Source: a virus. From it: a stretch of 24,611 nucleotides of DNA. Below, one piece after another: positions 1-7,391 of the stretch. The notes beneath the pieces are model-generated. The model was given only the letters and a program-made list of their open reading frames with translations, ran no database searches and was not told the origin of the DNA. The DNA is taken from the IMG/VR virus record IMGVR_UViG_3300010371_000343, positions 1 through 24,611 of that record; one strand, written 5' to 3'. A program made the position numbers and the translations under genes. The number at the start of each line of letters is the position of its first letter. Within the stretch, counting starts at the first letter, position 1.

Positions 1-1114
1 AAACAGACTCTTTAACAAGCCATGGCGTAGTGTTCGCCGTATTTCCCGGTTGTACCGTCCAAGTTCCATTCTGGCCAGCAGCGACAAGGTTCGTCGTCCC
101 CGGAGTGGTTTGATCGATCCCGACTTTGCCGATGATCGCAGATCCAGCGTCATTGATCACATGACCGATAACATTTGTTCCTGCTGGCAAAGCTGCATTA
201 ACTTGTACGCCGTTTGTCGTTCCAGGCGTAGTTTGGTCAATTGAAACTTTTCCAATGATCGAAGAACCAGCGACAATGCCAACATTTCCGATGGTATTAG
301 AGCCCGCAGGAAGAGCCGCGTTGACCTGAACTCCGTTCGTGGTTCCAGGGGTAGTTTGATCGATGCCGACCTTGCCAAGCAGATTAGTTCCAGCTGGCAA
401 AGCCGAGTTGATCTGTCCAATATTTCCAATTGTATTCGTGCCCGTCGGGATCGGGTTATCAAGCATAACACTTGAGACGGCTTGATTCCCGCGAATCGTG
501 ACGACGGCGGTCCCCGTTGCGACACTTGAGCCAGTTACGGCAATTTTTTGCATGCCTGTGCACTGGATTGTCCAGACCCCGTTACCCGTTACGGCTCCAA
601 CAATCGCGCCCGTGCTGAGGACCAAGGCGCTTGTTGCCGTAAAATTCGTTCCATCCACCGATGCAGAGAATGAGATAAAGCCAGTCCAAGTACCAGTAAT
701 TTGAATACCGGCGCTACCAAGACCATTACAAGTTAGAACTATGGCCTGTGTATTTGTGATGTTCCCCGTCGCGATAACGTCGGGCTGAATGACGAGTGGA
801 TGGCCGCTTGAATCAGTTAAAACAGCGCGAAGATTCGTTCCATCCGTTCCTCCGACTTGAATCGCAGTCGTGGGAGATGCAGAGCCGACCGTTCCGTCGG
901 CCGCGTCTTTTGTATTAAATGGATTGAGTGGCTCAGCGGCTAAGCTAACGAGAAGATTTCCCGAAGCATCTGTCTGAAGCGGTTCCAGATTTCCGCTCGG
1001 ATTTTCACCTGCAACCTGAGTGCTTTGCACGGGCGCAGTTGATCCATTCGTACCAACTGAAGGATTAGATGCGACGTTTCCAGGATAAGAAAATGTTCCG
1101 TAATTGGTGGCCAT
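1..1114 (-). CDS. Tail fibre-like repeat protein, C-terminus cut by window edge
   Basis: The frame is open from an ATG at 1114 to the left edge, giving 371 complete codons with no stop. The ATG overlaps the TAA of the upstream 142-aa gene by one base (TAATG), which fixes the start and suggests coupled translation. The product is rich in Gly, Thr, Asn, Ser and Val with almost no charged helical stretches, typical of beta-structured fibre proteins. The first 250 or so residues are non-repetitive. After that come repeats built around IDQTTPGTTNGVQVNAALPAG and IGKV/IGNV. Motifs of the LPAGTNxIGxV kind are common in phage fibre and appendage proteins (established knowledge). Role inferred: distal virion appendage, possibly receptor binding. 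The real C-terminus, where a receptor-binding tip or chaperone domain would lie, is outside the window. Confidence 0.75.
   Translation of the reverse strand, partial: MATNYGTFSYPGNVASNPSVGTNGSTAPVQSTQVAGENPSGNLEPLQTDASGNLLVSLAAEPLNPFNTKDAADGTVGSASPTTAIQVGGTDGTNLRAVLTDSSGHPLVIQPDVIATGNITNTQAIVLTCNGLGSAGIQITGTWTGFISFSASVDGTNFTATSALVLSTGAIVGAVTGNGVWTIQCTGMQKIAVTGSSVATGTAVVTIRGNQAVSSVMLDNPIPTGTNTIGNIGQINSALPAGTNLLGKVGIDQTTPGTTNGVQVNAALPAGSNTIGNVGIVAGSSIIGKVSIDQTTPGTTNGVQVNAALPAGTNVIGHVINDAGSAIIGKVGIDQTTPGTTNLVAAGQNGTWTVQPGNTANTTPWLVKESV
2..370 (-). repeat. Tandem 123-bp (41-residue) repeats in fibre gene
   Basis: Three in-frame units start at 370, 247 and 124 on the minus strand, exactly 123 bases apart. 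Each opens with V[GS]IDQTTPGTTN. Units one and two (248-370, 125-247) continue with GVQVNAALPAG, then an IGxV segment and IIGKV. The third unit (2-124) diverges after its first 12 or so residues. A partial unit (NTIGNIG then ALPAGTN) precedes the first at about 371-450. Third-codon-position differences between units show they are not recent duplicates. Confidence 0.85.
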
Positions 1115-1542
1115 TAGTTCAAATCCCGCGACTGAGCGTTAATCGTTAAAACTCCAGAACCCGAGGCATTTGCATATTGGAACATTAAATATTTATACTT
1201 GAACTGCGTGATTTCAATTCCCATGAACCCCGCCGAACCTGATGGTTGCGCGAGCGCAGGGTTGAAAGTAAGAGCGGGCCATACTTGACCATCAGCGTTT
1301 GCAGCGAACAAAGTCAAAGTTCCCGTAGGCGTTCCCGTCCAGTTAACCGTGAAGCCTTCGTTATCCATGCGCGAGAGCTCGATAATATTTGAATAGATTG
1401 TATTGGTCCCTGACATGGTCCCGGTCGTGACCTGAGAAGGAACAGACCCGTTTTGTGATGGTTGAGAGCTTGGGTTAAAACCGGTGCGGGGATCTGAAGA
1501 TTGCCAATTGAGCGTGGCGGGAAACTGGTTCTTGCCTGACAA
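1114..1542 (-). CDS. Hypothetical virion-type protein, 142 aa
   Basis: The protein of 142 aa begins with a TTG codon at 1542, supported by a GGAGG ribosome site six bases upstream. No in-frame ATG lies near that site. The sequence is rich in Ser, Thr, Asn and Gly. Its C-terminal half (GIEITQFKYKYLMFQY followed by SGSGVLTINAQS) looks like beta strands of a small jelly-roll or Ig-like domain. I do not recognise a specific family. It sits between the last internal-protein gene and a fibre gene, overlapping the latter by one base, so a structural role in the tail or fibre attachment is inferred from position and composition only. No membrane segment or signal peptide is visible. Confidence 0.65.
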   Translation of the reverse strand: MSGKNQFPATLNWQSSDPRTGFNPSSQPSQNGSVPSQVTTGTMSGTNTIYSNIIELSRMDNEGFTVNWTGTPTGTLTLFAANADGQVWPALTFNPALAQPSGSAGFMGIEITQFKYKYLMFQYANASGSGVLTINAQSRDLN

Positions 1543-1565
1543 AGAGAGCCTCCAAAAAATGGTTT

Positions 1566-1611
1566 ACAGGGTCCTAATCCCTGAGCTTCACTAGTGTCTG
1601 GCTGGGGCGTA
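1566..1611 (-). promoter_or_regulatory. Intergenic element B (TACGCCCCA...TAGGACYCTGT)
   Basis: On the minus strand this gap holds TACGCCCCAGCCAGACA (1611-1595) and, after a spacer, TAGGACCCTGT (1576-1566). Both blocks recur, with small changes and a shorter spacer, downstream of the capsid gene at 14209-14242. The element starts just after the stop of the 477-aa gene. CAGGG and CCCTG at 1583-1567 can form a 5-bp stem with a 7-base loop, with a T6 run (1559-1554) further downstream overlapping the approach to the ribosome site. It could be a phage promoter, a processing site or a weak terminator; the function is unknown. Confidence 0.4.
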
Positions 1612-1613
1612 TT

Positions 1614-3047
1614 TTAGCGTCGGTCGGCCTGTCGGCGCTCTAGCTTCGTCTCGCCCATTTCATCGGCTTTGTCGATGGCCTCTAATTCTGTAGACGATAC
1701 GCCTCCATTACCTGGACCTTTGGCTTTGCCTTGGCTCTGGTTTTCGGCTTGCTGTGGCGCCGCGGATTTCAAAATGGCCTGCGCCGCCATGGGCGTCATG
1801 GTCGTGTCGAGTGGTTGGCCGAGAAGAATCGATAGCGAAACTTTTTGAGAATAGGGAACAAGTTTACCTTCAGTTTCCGCTTCAATCAGCTTCTCACTTG
1901 CCTTCTCACACATCGATTCGTAGAGCGCGGGAAAGATGGTCTTAATAGTGGTCACGTCTTGCGGAACAATCGTGCCCGTTTTTACATGCTCAAGAAGAAG
2001 CCTAGGATCTTGAGCAATGTCAATTTGGCGATTGTATGCCGATTCTTCAAAGCGACCGACGGGCATGGGCTTGTCGAGCGGATTCATTTTAGGTTGAACT
2101 GGCTTAATCGACTGGAAGTAGTTAACGGCTTTTGCGGCCGTCGCACCGATTGTTCCCGCTTGATTGGGAAGATAGTGGCCAATGTTGCCGCCTACGTCTA
2201 AAAGCGTTTGCGGATTGGCGTGCGCTTCGTCTATGAATTTCTTCAACTGCTCTCTGGCCTCACGGTTGGGCTTTAGTGACTCGGACGCCTTTGGTTTTCC
2301 AAGCAAAGTTCCCATGTGGGCCTCTAAAGCCGAATGCCCGCGGATTGCGCTGCCTAAGTATTCGGCGGAACTTTTTAAAGCGTCGGGATGTGGTTCTTGT
2401 GCAAGAATGGCTGGAGCCATGTGGGCCAAAATGTCGGGCAAGTGGCTTTTTGCTGTAGAGCCCATTGTCGCGTGGCCGTGAATCAAGTCTGCGGCCTCCT
2501 CGTGCCGACCGCTTTGTAAATGATCGCCAAATTTGTGACCCATAGTCTTCTGTGTAGGCATGTCGGATGGAGTCGTGTGCTCCCTTGCTTCTTGAATCAT
2601 GCGCGCGGCTTTTTCTGGATCAGAGACCTTTGCGCGACCTACGTTTTTTAATAAGCCAAGAAGTCCATGCGAAACCGCAGCATGACCCATGGTCGAAGGT
2701 GGGTCCGGCATTTCAGGAATGTCGAGACTTGTCGGCACGGGAGTGACAGGGCCACCCAGAGCGAAATACTCGCAAGACGGCAAGTGAGGGATGTTGTAGC
2801 CACAGAAATGGTCAACCTCACCACCATGAGCCATGTATTTAACTTTGCGACCCGCACGACGCGCACGACCTAAGTCACCGCCACGGACTCCGCGCAAACG
2901 CAATCCTTTTGTGGTTCCAGGCAATTCATAGCCCGCGCGCTCTGCATCTACCCGGTCCTTGCCTGTAAGGTATTGATAACACTGGCAATTTGGGTGTGGT
3001 TTACCTTTGCTTGAACACTGAGGGTTTTGACAAGGTAAGTACGCCAC
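1614..3047 (-). CDS. Putative internal virion (ejection-type) protein, 477 aa, with Cys/His clusters
   Basis: Translation starts with GTG at 3047, overlapping the TAG of the HNH gene by one base, with AGGTGG upstream. The N-terminus has a Cys cluster: C6, C11, C21 and C23 with H18, likely metal binding. A second cluster (H80, C82, H88, C92) lies between two double-glycine motifs, MAHGGEV (72-78) and FALGGPV (95-101). The middle is helical and rich in Ala, His and Gly. A compact domain at about 330-425 (EESAYNRQIDIAQDPRLLL, then FPALYESM, then LSILLGQPLD) resembles a domain I associate with uncharacterised podovirus structural proteins, from memory. Position after two similar large proteins and before fibre genes fits an internal protein injected with the DNA. 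The enzyme activity, if any, is unknown. Confidence 0.6.
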   Translation of the reverse strand: MAYLPCQNPQCSSKGKPHPNCQCYQYLTGKDRVDAERAGYELPGTTKGLRLRGVRGGDLGRARRAGRKVKYMAHGGEVDHFCGYNIPHLPSCEYFALGGPVTPVPTSLDIPEMPDPPSTMGHAAVSHGLLGLLKNVGRAKVSDPEKAARMIQEAREHTTPSDMPTQKTMGHKFGDHLQSGRHEEAADLIHGHATMGSTAKSHLPDILAHMAPAILAQEPHPDALKSSAEYLGSAIRGHSALEAHMGTLLGKPKASESLKPNREAREQLKKFIDEAHANPQTLLDVGGNIGHYLPNQAGTIGATAAKAVNYFQSIKPVQPKMNPLDKPMPVGRFEESAYNRQIDIAQDPRLLLEHVKTGTIVPQDVTTIKTIFPALYESMCEKASEKLIEAETEGKLVPYSQKVSLSILLGQPLDTTMTPMAAQAILKSAAPQQAENQSQGKAKGPGNGGVSSTELEAIDKADEMGETKLERRQADRR

Positions 3048-3598
3048 TAAACACCACCTGTTTTGTTGCCTTTTGCATAGTTTATAGAAGCGGGTAATAA
3101 GCGAAGGTTCCAGGGGACGTGTAGACCAGAAACATTTGCTCCCTGCAATGGAACGATGTGATCAACCGTGAGCCCTAGGGCATTAGCCGAAAGATAGATT
3201 TCTTTTATCTGTTCATAGTGTTGATTGGTTAACCATTTCGGCGTTCTTTGCATTTTTGCAGCATGACGTTTCGCCGTTTTAGCGTTCATCTTTCCGAGAT
3301 TGGCCTTGCACCAGGCGCGCTGTTTCGCGTTGTATTTATCTGGATTGGCTCTCTGCCATGCTATCGTTTTCGCAATTCTTTCTTTTCGATTGGAGGCATA
3401 ATCCGAGGCAACCTTAGCAAGATGGCGTTCGCGATTGTTCTCAACCCATTTTTTTGATCTAGCCCGGTGTCGTTCCTTGTTCGAGGCGTTCCATGCGCGG
3501 GCCCTGACGCGATTGCATTCAGGACATTCTTTTAATTTTCCTTTGGCATTAAGAACAGGAAAGTAACTATGACCCTTTTTGCATAACTTTGGTTCCAC
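3047..3598 (-). CDS. HNH endonuclease, probable free-standing homing enzyme, 183 aa
   Basis: The C-terminus carries the phage HNH pattern TVDHIVPLQGANVSGLHVPW: D146-H147, H160 and N164 are the likely metal and catalytic residues. The N-terminus has C6, H10, C25 and C28, a probable zinc-binding finger. Between them, residues 33-105 hold several helical repeats of about 17 residues with a conserved Trp/Asn/Arg spacing, likely DNA-contacting. The start is GTG at 3598, with AGGAG nine bases upstream folded into a hairpin with CTCCT. The gene begins inside the 53-aa membrane-protein gene and splits two internal-protein genes, the usual placement of a homing endonuclease. A second HNH gene with a near-identical active-site segment lies at 19823-20224. 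Function as a DNA nuclease is secure; homing is inferred. Confidence 0.9.
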   Translation of the reverse strand: MEPKLCKKGHSYFPVLNAKGKLKECPECNRVRARAWNASNKERHRARSKKWVENNRERHLAKVASDYASNRKERIAKTIAWQRANPDKYNAKQRAWCKANLGKMNAKTAKRHAAKMQRTPKWLTNQHYEQIKEIYLSANALGLTVDHIVPLQGANVSGLHVPWNLRLLPASINYAKGNKTGGV

Positions 3599-3728
3599 TA
3601 GGAGGCGCTCCTAAAATGAACCAAGCTATACGACGAAAAATGCGAATGCAAAAAGTTATAACAAGAATGTAAAAACCGACAATAAGGAGCATGCCTATTG
3701 CGCTTCCCAAGTAAGATAGAGCAAGCAT
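3567..3728 (-). CDS. 53-aa single-span membrane protein (small gene)
   Basis: An ATG at 3728 opens a 53-codon frame ending in TAG at 3567. It has a clear ribosome site (GAGGTG, four bases before the ATG) and lies just downstream of a near-consensus promoter, so the transcript leader would be only about ten bases. The protein starts MLALSYLGSAIG, continues with a hydrophobic span (about residues 4-28), then a basic stop-transfer stretch RIFRR (29-33) and a short polar tail. This predicts a single membrane helix. It overlaps the HNH start by 32 bases. It could be a holin-like or other host-membrane protein; with no adjacent endolysin the role stays open. AT-rich compared with its neighbours, suggesting it was acquired. 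Confidence 0.75.
   Translation of the reverse strand: MLALSYLGSAIGMLLIVGFYILVITFCIRIFRRIAWFILGAPPSGTKVMQKGS
3600..3612 (-). promoter_or_regulatory. Hairpin sequestering the HNH ribosome site
   Basis: On the minus strand AGGAG-CGC-CTCCT forms a 5-bp stem with a 3-base loop. The 5' arm is the Shine-Dalgarno sequence for the GTG start at 3598; the 3' arm ends one base before that start. The hairpin would block initiation unless opened, for example by ribosomes finishing the overlapping 53-aa gene. Confidence 0.6.
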
Positions 3729-3744
3729 AAAACACCTCATTTAT

Positions 3745-3773
3745 ATTGTATCTAAATATAAACAATATGTCAA
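3745..3773 (-). promoter_or_regulatory. Sigma-70 promoter (TTGACA-17-TACAAT)
   Basis: TTGACA (3773-3768) and TACAAT (3750-3745) are separated by exactly 17 bases of AT-rich sequence on the minus strand. The -35 hexamer is perfect and the -10 matches 5 of 6. The -35 overlaps the TGA stop (3772-3770) of the 599-aa gene. Predicted transcription starts near 3738, about ten bases before the 53-aa gene. I found no other match this good on the minus strand. Confidence 0.85.
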
Positions 3774-5569
3774 TCATTTGACTCTATTTTCGGGTTTAGG
3801 AGCCCATGCTTTTTCAAATAACCCTTGTTTAAATGATCCACAACAGTTTTACGGAGCGTCCTTAGTTGTTCTGCCCTGGTCTTATTTTCGTCGCCATACA
3901 TCGGCGTATTCTCATTCACTAAATGATTCAAGTCCCCAGAGCCTAAATTGGTTCCTTTCGTGGCGGCCGATAGCGCCGTCAATAGATTGCTTTTGGCTGC
4001 TGCATGCCTTCGCATTAGGTCCGTAGATACGCCATTTAGGGCAGCATCTGCGGCTTCTCCCGCCTCCGGGTGCCCGAAGATGCCACCAGCAACTCCGGCT
4101 AACCCGCTAACTGTTCCTTTTGCCTGGAGGAAGCCCCTCAGAGGCGCGCCACCCTCGTCTGTGATTTTCATTAAATCTTGATAAGCCTTATTGATATTTT
4201 TGAGACTCGCATCTGCGTTCACGGCTTGCGTATATTCCGCATTTAGCGGCCCATAATCTTCCGGCTGTTTCCTCGCCTGCAACGTAAACTGAATGTTTCT
4301 CAATTTCTGATCAGCATCTGGAGCTAGAATAGATTCCTGCAAAGGATGCTTTTGCTGCGGCTGTGTAGCATTAGCTCCCGTTCCCGTTGGCAACTGACCT
4401 TGGGGCTTCGCGCCGGGCATGACTTCCTGACCATTTAGCAATTTTTGTGTGGCCATAGACGAAGCCGCGTTTCGGGCGTCCATTGATTTAGCGGCGAAAT
4501 CGGCGGACAGCTTCTGATAATTGGCCCACGCCTGCGGGGTTCCCAGACTCAAAGCGACTTGCTTGGCCTTCCTGTCATAGATCTCAGCCATAGACGCGCG
4601 CGCAAGTTCCGAGGAAATTTTATCGTCTTGGAATAACTTGTCATATGCTCCGTAAACGGTTTTTTGATTCTCGAATCTTTGTTTCTGAGCATCAATGTTG
4701 CGGTCGATCTGCTTGTTAAGAAAATCAAAAGCGTAATTGTGTCCGCCGAAGGCAGAGGCCATGCCGCCGAGAGCGAGACCTATGGCCGTTCCAACCTTAC
4801 GCTCAGTGGACATGTTCTCTCGGTAGGCGTCCTCGTTTAGAGGATTTTTATCATTGTACGCCCTAAAGTCATTTGTGGCGTCATTGATCATTTGATTAGA
4901 TCGCGCCTGATGCTGGCTTATGGCGTTGGCCCTATCAACGGCTTCTTGTTCAATCGGCTGCATTAGCTGGGCTTGTTTAGCGTCTACATTTCGCTGAGTT
5001 TCCAACCCAGCTTGGCCCTGCTGAATCCCTTGCAGAGTTGCATTGGCCTGATTGCCCAATCCAGCTTGGGCGTAATTCGGTTCAGGAGCCTTCACTATCG
5101 GAACATCAGGAGTTGGGGCCGGGGCTGGTTGCGCTGCGGGCTGAGCATCGTCCTGAGAAATCGTTCCATTCGGCGGCCCTTCGTCGTAATGTGCAACCGC
5201 ACCGCCCTTAGCTAAGCCCTTCATTTTGGGCTTAACTGTCTTTTCAATCTCGGCCCGCCCCTTAGCCTCTGCCTTGGCGTTTCGCATGTGTGCGTCGTGT
5301 CCGCGCTGAGTCGGTTGCTTATTGGCTGTGCGGACATCGGAACCTTGTTCCGAAATACCATACTCATTCATGCCGTCATTGCCAGAATCGAGAACGTCGT
5401 CTGTTCGCGCGCCTACCTTACCGCCTCTCGCAAACTTCAATCGCTTGAGCTGTTCGCGCTGAATCTTCGGCAAAGCATAGGAGTAGATTGTCATCTTATG
5501 GCCCTTGGGGTGGATCAGGGTCACCGTTTTTTCATCTTCCTCTAGTTTCATCCAATCTTTGAGATTCAT
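3770..5569 (-). CDS. Putative internal virion (ejection-type) protein, 599 aa
   Basis: ATG at 5569 has AGGAG six bases upstream and starts two bases after the preceding gene. The N-terminal segment (about 14-52, HPKGHKMTIYSYALP then QLKRLKFARGGKV) looks like a small beta/helix module ending in the double-glycine motif F46-ARGG-KV; a second copy, LAKGGAV, is at 119-125. A Pro/Ala-rich linker (about 141-170) leads to a long Gln/Ala/Asn-rich helical region. Glycine/alanine-rich hydrophobic stretches at about 259-276 and 485-500 could insert in membranes. The C-terminal 100 residues are helical and basic. No enzyme motif is recognised. Size, composition and position between tail hub and fibre genes suggest an internal protein delivered with the DNA; this is inference. 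Confidence 0.6.
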   Translation of the reverse strand: MNLKDWMKLEEDEKTVTLIHPKGHKMTIYSYALPKIQREQLKRLKFARGGKVGARTDDVLDSGNDGMNEYGISEQGSDVRTANKQPTQRGHDAHMRNAKAEAKGRAEIEKTVKPKMKGLAKGGAVAHYDEGPPNGTISQDDAQPAAQPAPAPTPDVPIVKAPEPNYAQAGLGNQANATLQGIQQGQAGLETQRNVDAKQAQLMQPIEQEAVDRANAISQHQARSNQMINDATNDFRAYNDKNPLNEDAYRENMSTERKVGTAIGLALGGMASAFGGHNYAFDFLNKQIDRNIDAQKQRFENQKTVYGAYDKLFQDDKISSELARASMAEIYDRKAKQVALSLGTPQAWANYQKLSADFAAKSMDARNAASSMATQKLLNGQEVMPGAKPQGQLPTGTGANATQPQQKHPLQESILAPDADQKLRNIQFTLQARKQPEDYGPLNAEYTQAVNADASLKNINKAYQDLMKITDEGGAPLRGFLQAKGTVSGLAGVAGGIFGHPEAGEAADAALNGVSTDLMRRHAAAKSNLLTALSAATKGTNLGSGDLNHLVNENTPMYGDENKTRAEQLRTLRKTVVDHLNKGYLKKHGLLNPKIESND

Positions 5570-5571
5570 GA

Positions 5572-7383
5572 CTATCTCCTTGCCTTGGCTTTTGCCATAG
5601 ACTTATGGACGAAGAGTTGACGTTTTTCTTTTGAGCCCATGTTCTGTCGATCAATCACCACGCCACCTTCTTCAAGCGTTGCAGGGATTGTGTCGTTTTT
5701 CAAACTATCGCCTTTTACCTTGGCTTTGCCTTTGAACTTCACGCCGATCTTTGCGGGATCTGCATCTTCATGCAGGACTTTGTGAACTTTGTCGGGAGAT
5801 AAATATATCTCGCCCGGCGAAACCATTGCCGGAACTTTGCCACCACCAGAGAAATACTCATGGAAGTGGTTACCCATCACTCCGCCTTGAGCCGCCATTT
5901 GCGTATGGTCTTGCGGATTATCTAAGTTATTTGCATCAAGTTGACCTTCGGCATTGTTGGATCCTAGCATCGCCCCGGCGTCGAGATAGCCTTCGCGAGC
6001 TTCGTCATCCGTTTGGTTGTGCGATGACTGCGGCTTGTTCGGATCTGAAGCCATGGCGTCTTTAGTGGATTTTGCCAGATCTGTCGTTTTCCCCGAAGGT
6101 AGAGCCCCGCCGCCGCCAATACTTGGGCCATTCGATGCGGAGCCAGGATTAAAATAGGCTTGCGTCCACGCACCTGTCCCGTTGATCTGCCCTTGGCCCA
6201 AAAGCGGGTTTGGCTGAATGGGTCCACCGTCCGCCATCATTGCAGCAAGGCCCATCATACTCGACATTCCGCTGCTTCCACCGCCACCGCCGGATCCGCC
6301 ACCACCTGACGAAGTATGCCAATCGGCGCCGAAATTAGCGTTGTCGGTGGGAAGTGAAGCTGTGCTCGCGACGTTAGGGGCGCTGGAGCTATCGTCTCCG
6401 GCTTTGAATGAACCAAGGTTTGGCTCGTCTACCGCGCCACCATCGTCAAAATTCTTGCGCAAATGCATCATGCTCTGTGCATTCATTTCGGCAATCTTAT
6501 GGTGGACTTCTCCACCCTTCGCGAACATGCTTCCAATACTGGAGGCTGCGGACTCAATCCCGCCGAGAGTATTCGCCGCCATGTTCTGGTTAGCGGCTGA
6601 AGTCTGGGCGTTGTTGTTGTTGATGTTCGACTGCATCCCAACGTTGGCATTGTTGGCGCTCGTGTTGGCGTTCTGGAGAATCGCCTGCTCATTCTGAGCG
6701 GCTGAGTTGAGACCCGTGGTGGCCTGCCCTGCCTGAGAAATTTGGTTATTGGCAAGGTTCGCAACGTTCTGTCCCGCTGCAATTTGTTGTTGGGCTCCTA
6801 GCGTCGCGCCCTGACCTGCGGACTGCTGCTGAGTCGCCGCTCCCTGCTGAGCCGCTTGTCTCGCGATCAGGCCAGGATTGAACGAAGCTCCGCGCTGCCC
6901 AGCCATCATTGCGGCTTGGTTTGCCGTGTTCGTCGCGGTGGCTTGGTTAAGCTCATTCATCGCCGGGTTAGGGCCAGTTCCGTTCATGATACCGAGCTGC
7001 TGATTTTGAACCGCGTTTTGATTCGCCACCGCGTTGCCGACTGCGGGATTGAGTTGGTTTGCTAGATTCTGCTGGGCGCCTAAGGCTCCGGTTGCCGACG
7101 TATACGCATTATTGAGTTGGTTCGCGTTCGTGCCGTTTTGGATATTGGCGCTAGTCGCTTGGAAGTTATTGTTAATGCCAAGGCCCTGATTGATGGTTCC
7201 CATCAGCCCAGAGTTCGGGTTTGTCGCGTTCTGATCGGTCCCGCTAGTGCCAGGCCCAGATAAAGCCGTATCGCCGCCGGCCGCGAAGTACTTCCGGCCC
7301 GCAAGCTTCCTCACGGCGCCACCCTTGGCGAACTTCTGCCTGCCCATTGCTTGAGTAAATGCGATTTTCTTTTTTAGGTCCAT
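5572..7383 (-). CDS. Putative internal virion protein, 603 aa, Q/N/A-rich with eight double-glycine motifs
   Basis: ATG at 7383 follows AGGGG. The N-terminus has two double-glycine motifs (F18-AKGG-AV, F33-AAGG-DT). Residues about 50-275 are extremely rich in Asn, Gln and Ala, including GQRGASFNPGLIARQAAQQG, a pattern I recall from phage internal proteins. Further motifs start at 287, 312, 383, 498, 511 and 570. A glycine run (360-369) separates the two halves. The C-terminus has VPAMVSPGEIYLSPDKV (517-533) and TLEEGGVVIDRQ, a module seen in various phage virion and tape-measure proteins as SPGE..(V/L)..P (family knowledge, function unknown). It lies directly upstream of the 599-aa gene, which starts two bases after its stop, so the two are probably made together. 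Confidence 0.6.
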   Translation of the reverse strand: MDLKKKIAFTQAMGRQKFAKGGAVRKLAGRKYFAAGGDTALSGPGTSGTDQNATNPNSGLMGTINQGLGINNNFQATSANIQNGTNANQLNNAYTSATGALGAQQNLANQLNPAVGNAVANQNAVQNQQLGIMNGTGPNPAMNELNQATATNTANQAAMMAGQRGASFNPGLIARQAAQQGAATQQQSAGQGATLGAQQQIAAGQNVANLANNQISQAGQATTGLNSAAQNEQAILQNANTSANNANVGMQSNINNNNAQTSAANQNMAANTLGGIESAASSIGSMFAKGGEVHHKIAEMNAQSMMHLRKNFDDGGAVDEPNLGSFKAGDDSSSAPNVASTASLPTDNANFGADWHTSSGGGGSGGGGGSSGMSSMMGLAAMMADGGPIQPNPLLGQGQINGTGAWTQAYFNPGSASNGPSIGGGGALPSGKTTDLAKSTKDAMASDPNKPQSSHNQTDDEAREGYLDAGAMLGSNNAEGQLDANNLDNPQDHTQMAAQGGVMGNHFHEYFSGGGKVPAMVSPGEIYLSPDKVHKVLHEDADPAKIGVKFKGKAKVKGDSLKNDTIPATLEEGGVVIDRQNMGSKEKRQLFVHKSMAKAKARR

Positions 7384-7391
7384 ACTTACCC

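Noticed and set aside
1-1114. Diversity-generating retroelement acting on the fibre gene
   Set aside because: No reverse transcriptase or template/variable repeat pair was seen; the repeats are regular coding tandem repeats. Sequence to the left could change this.
6218-6697. 159-codon plus-strand frame starting with a poly-proline stretch
   Set aside because: The prolines are the antisense of the glycine run of the 603-aa protein; no independent coding evidence.
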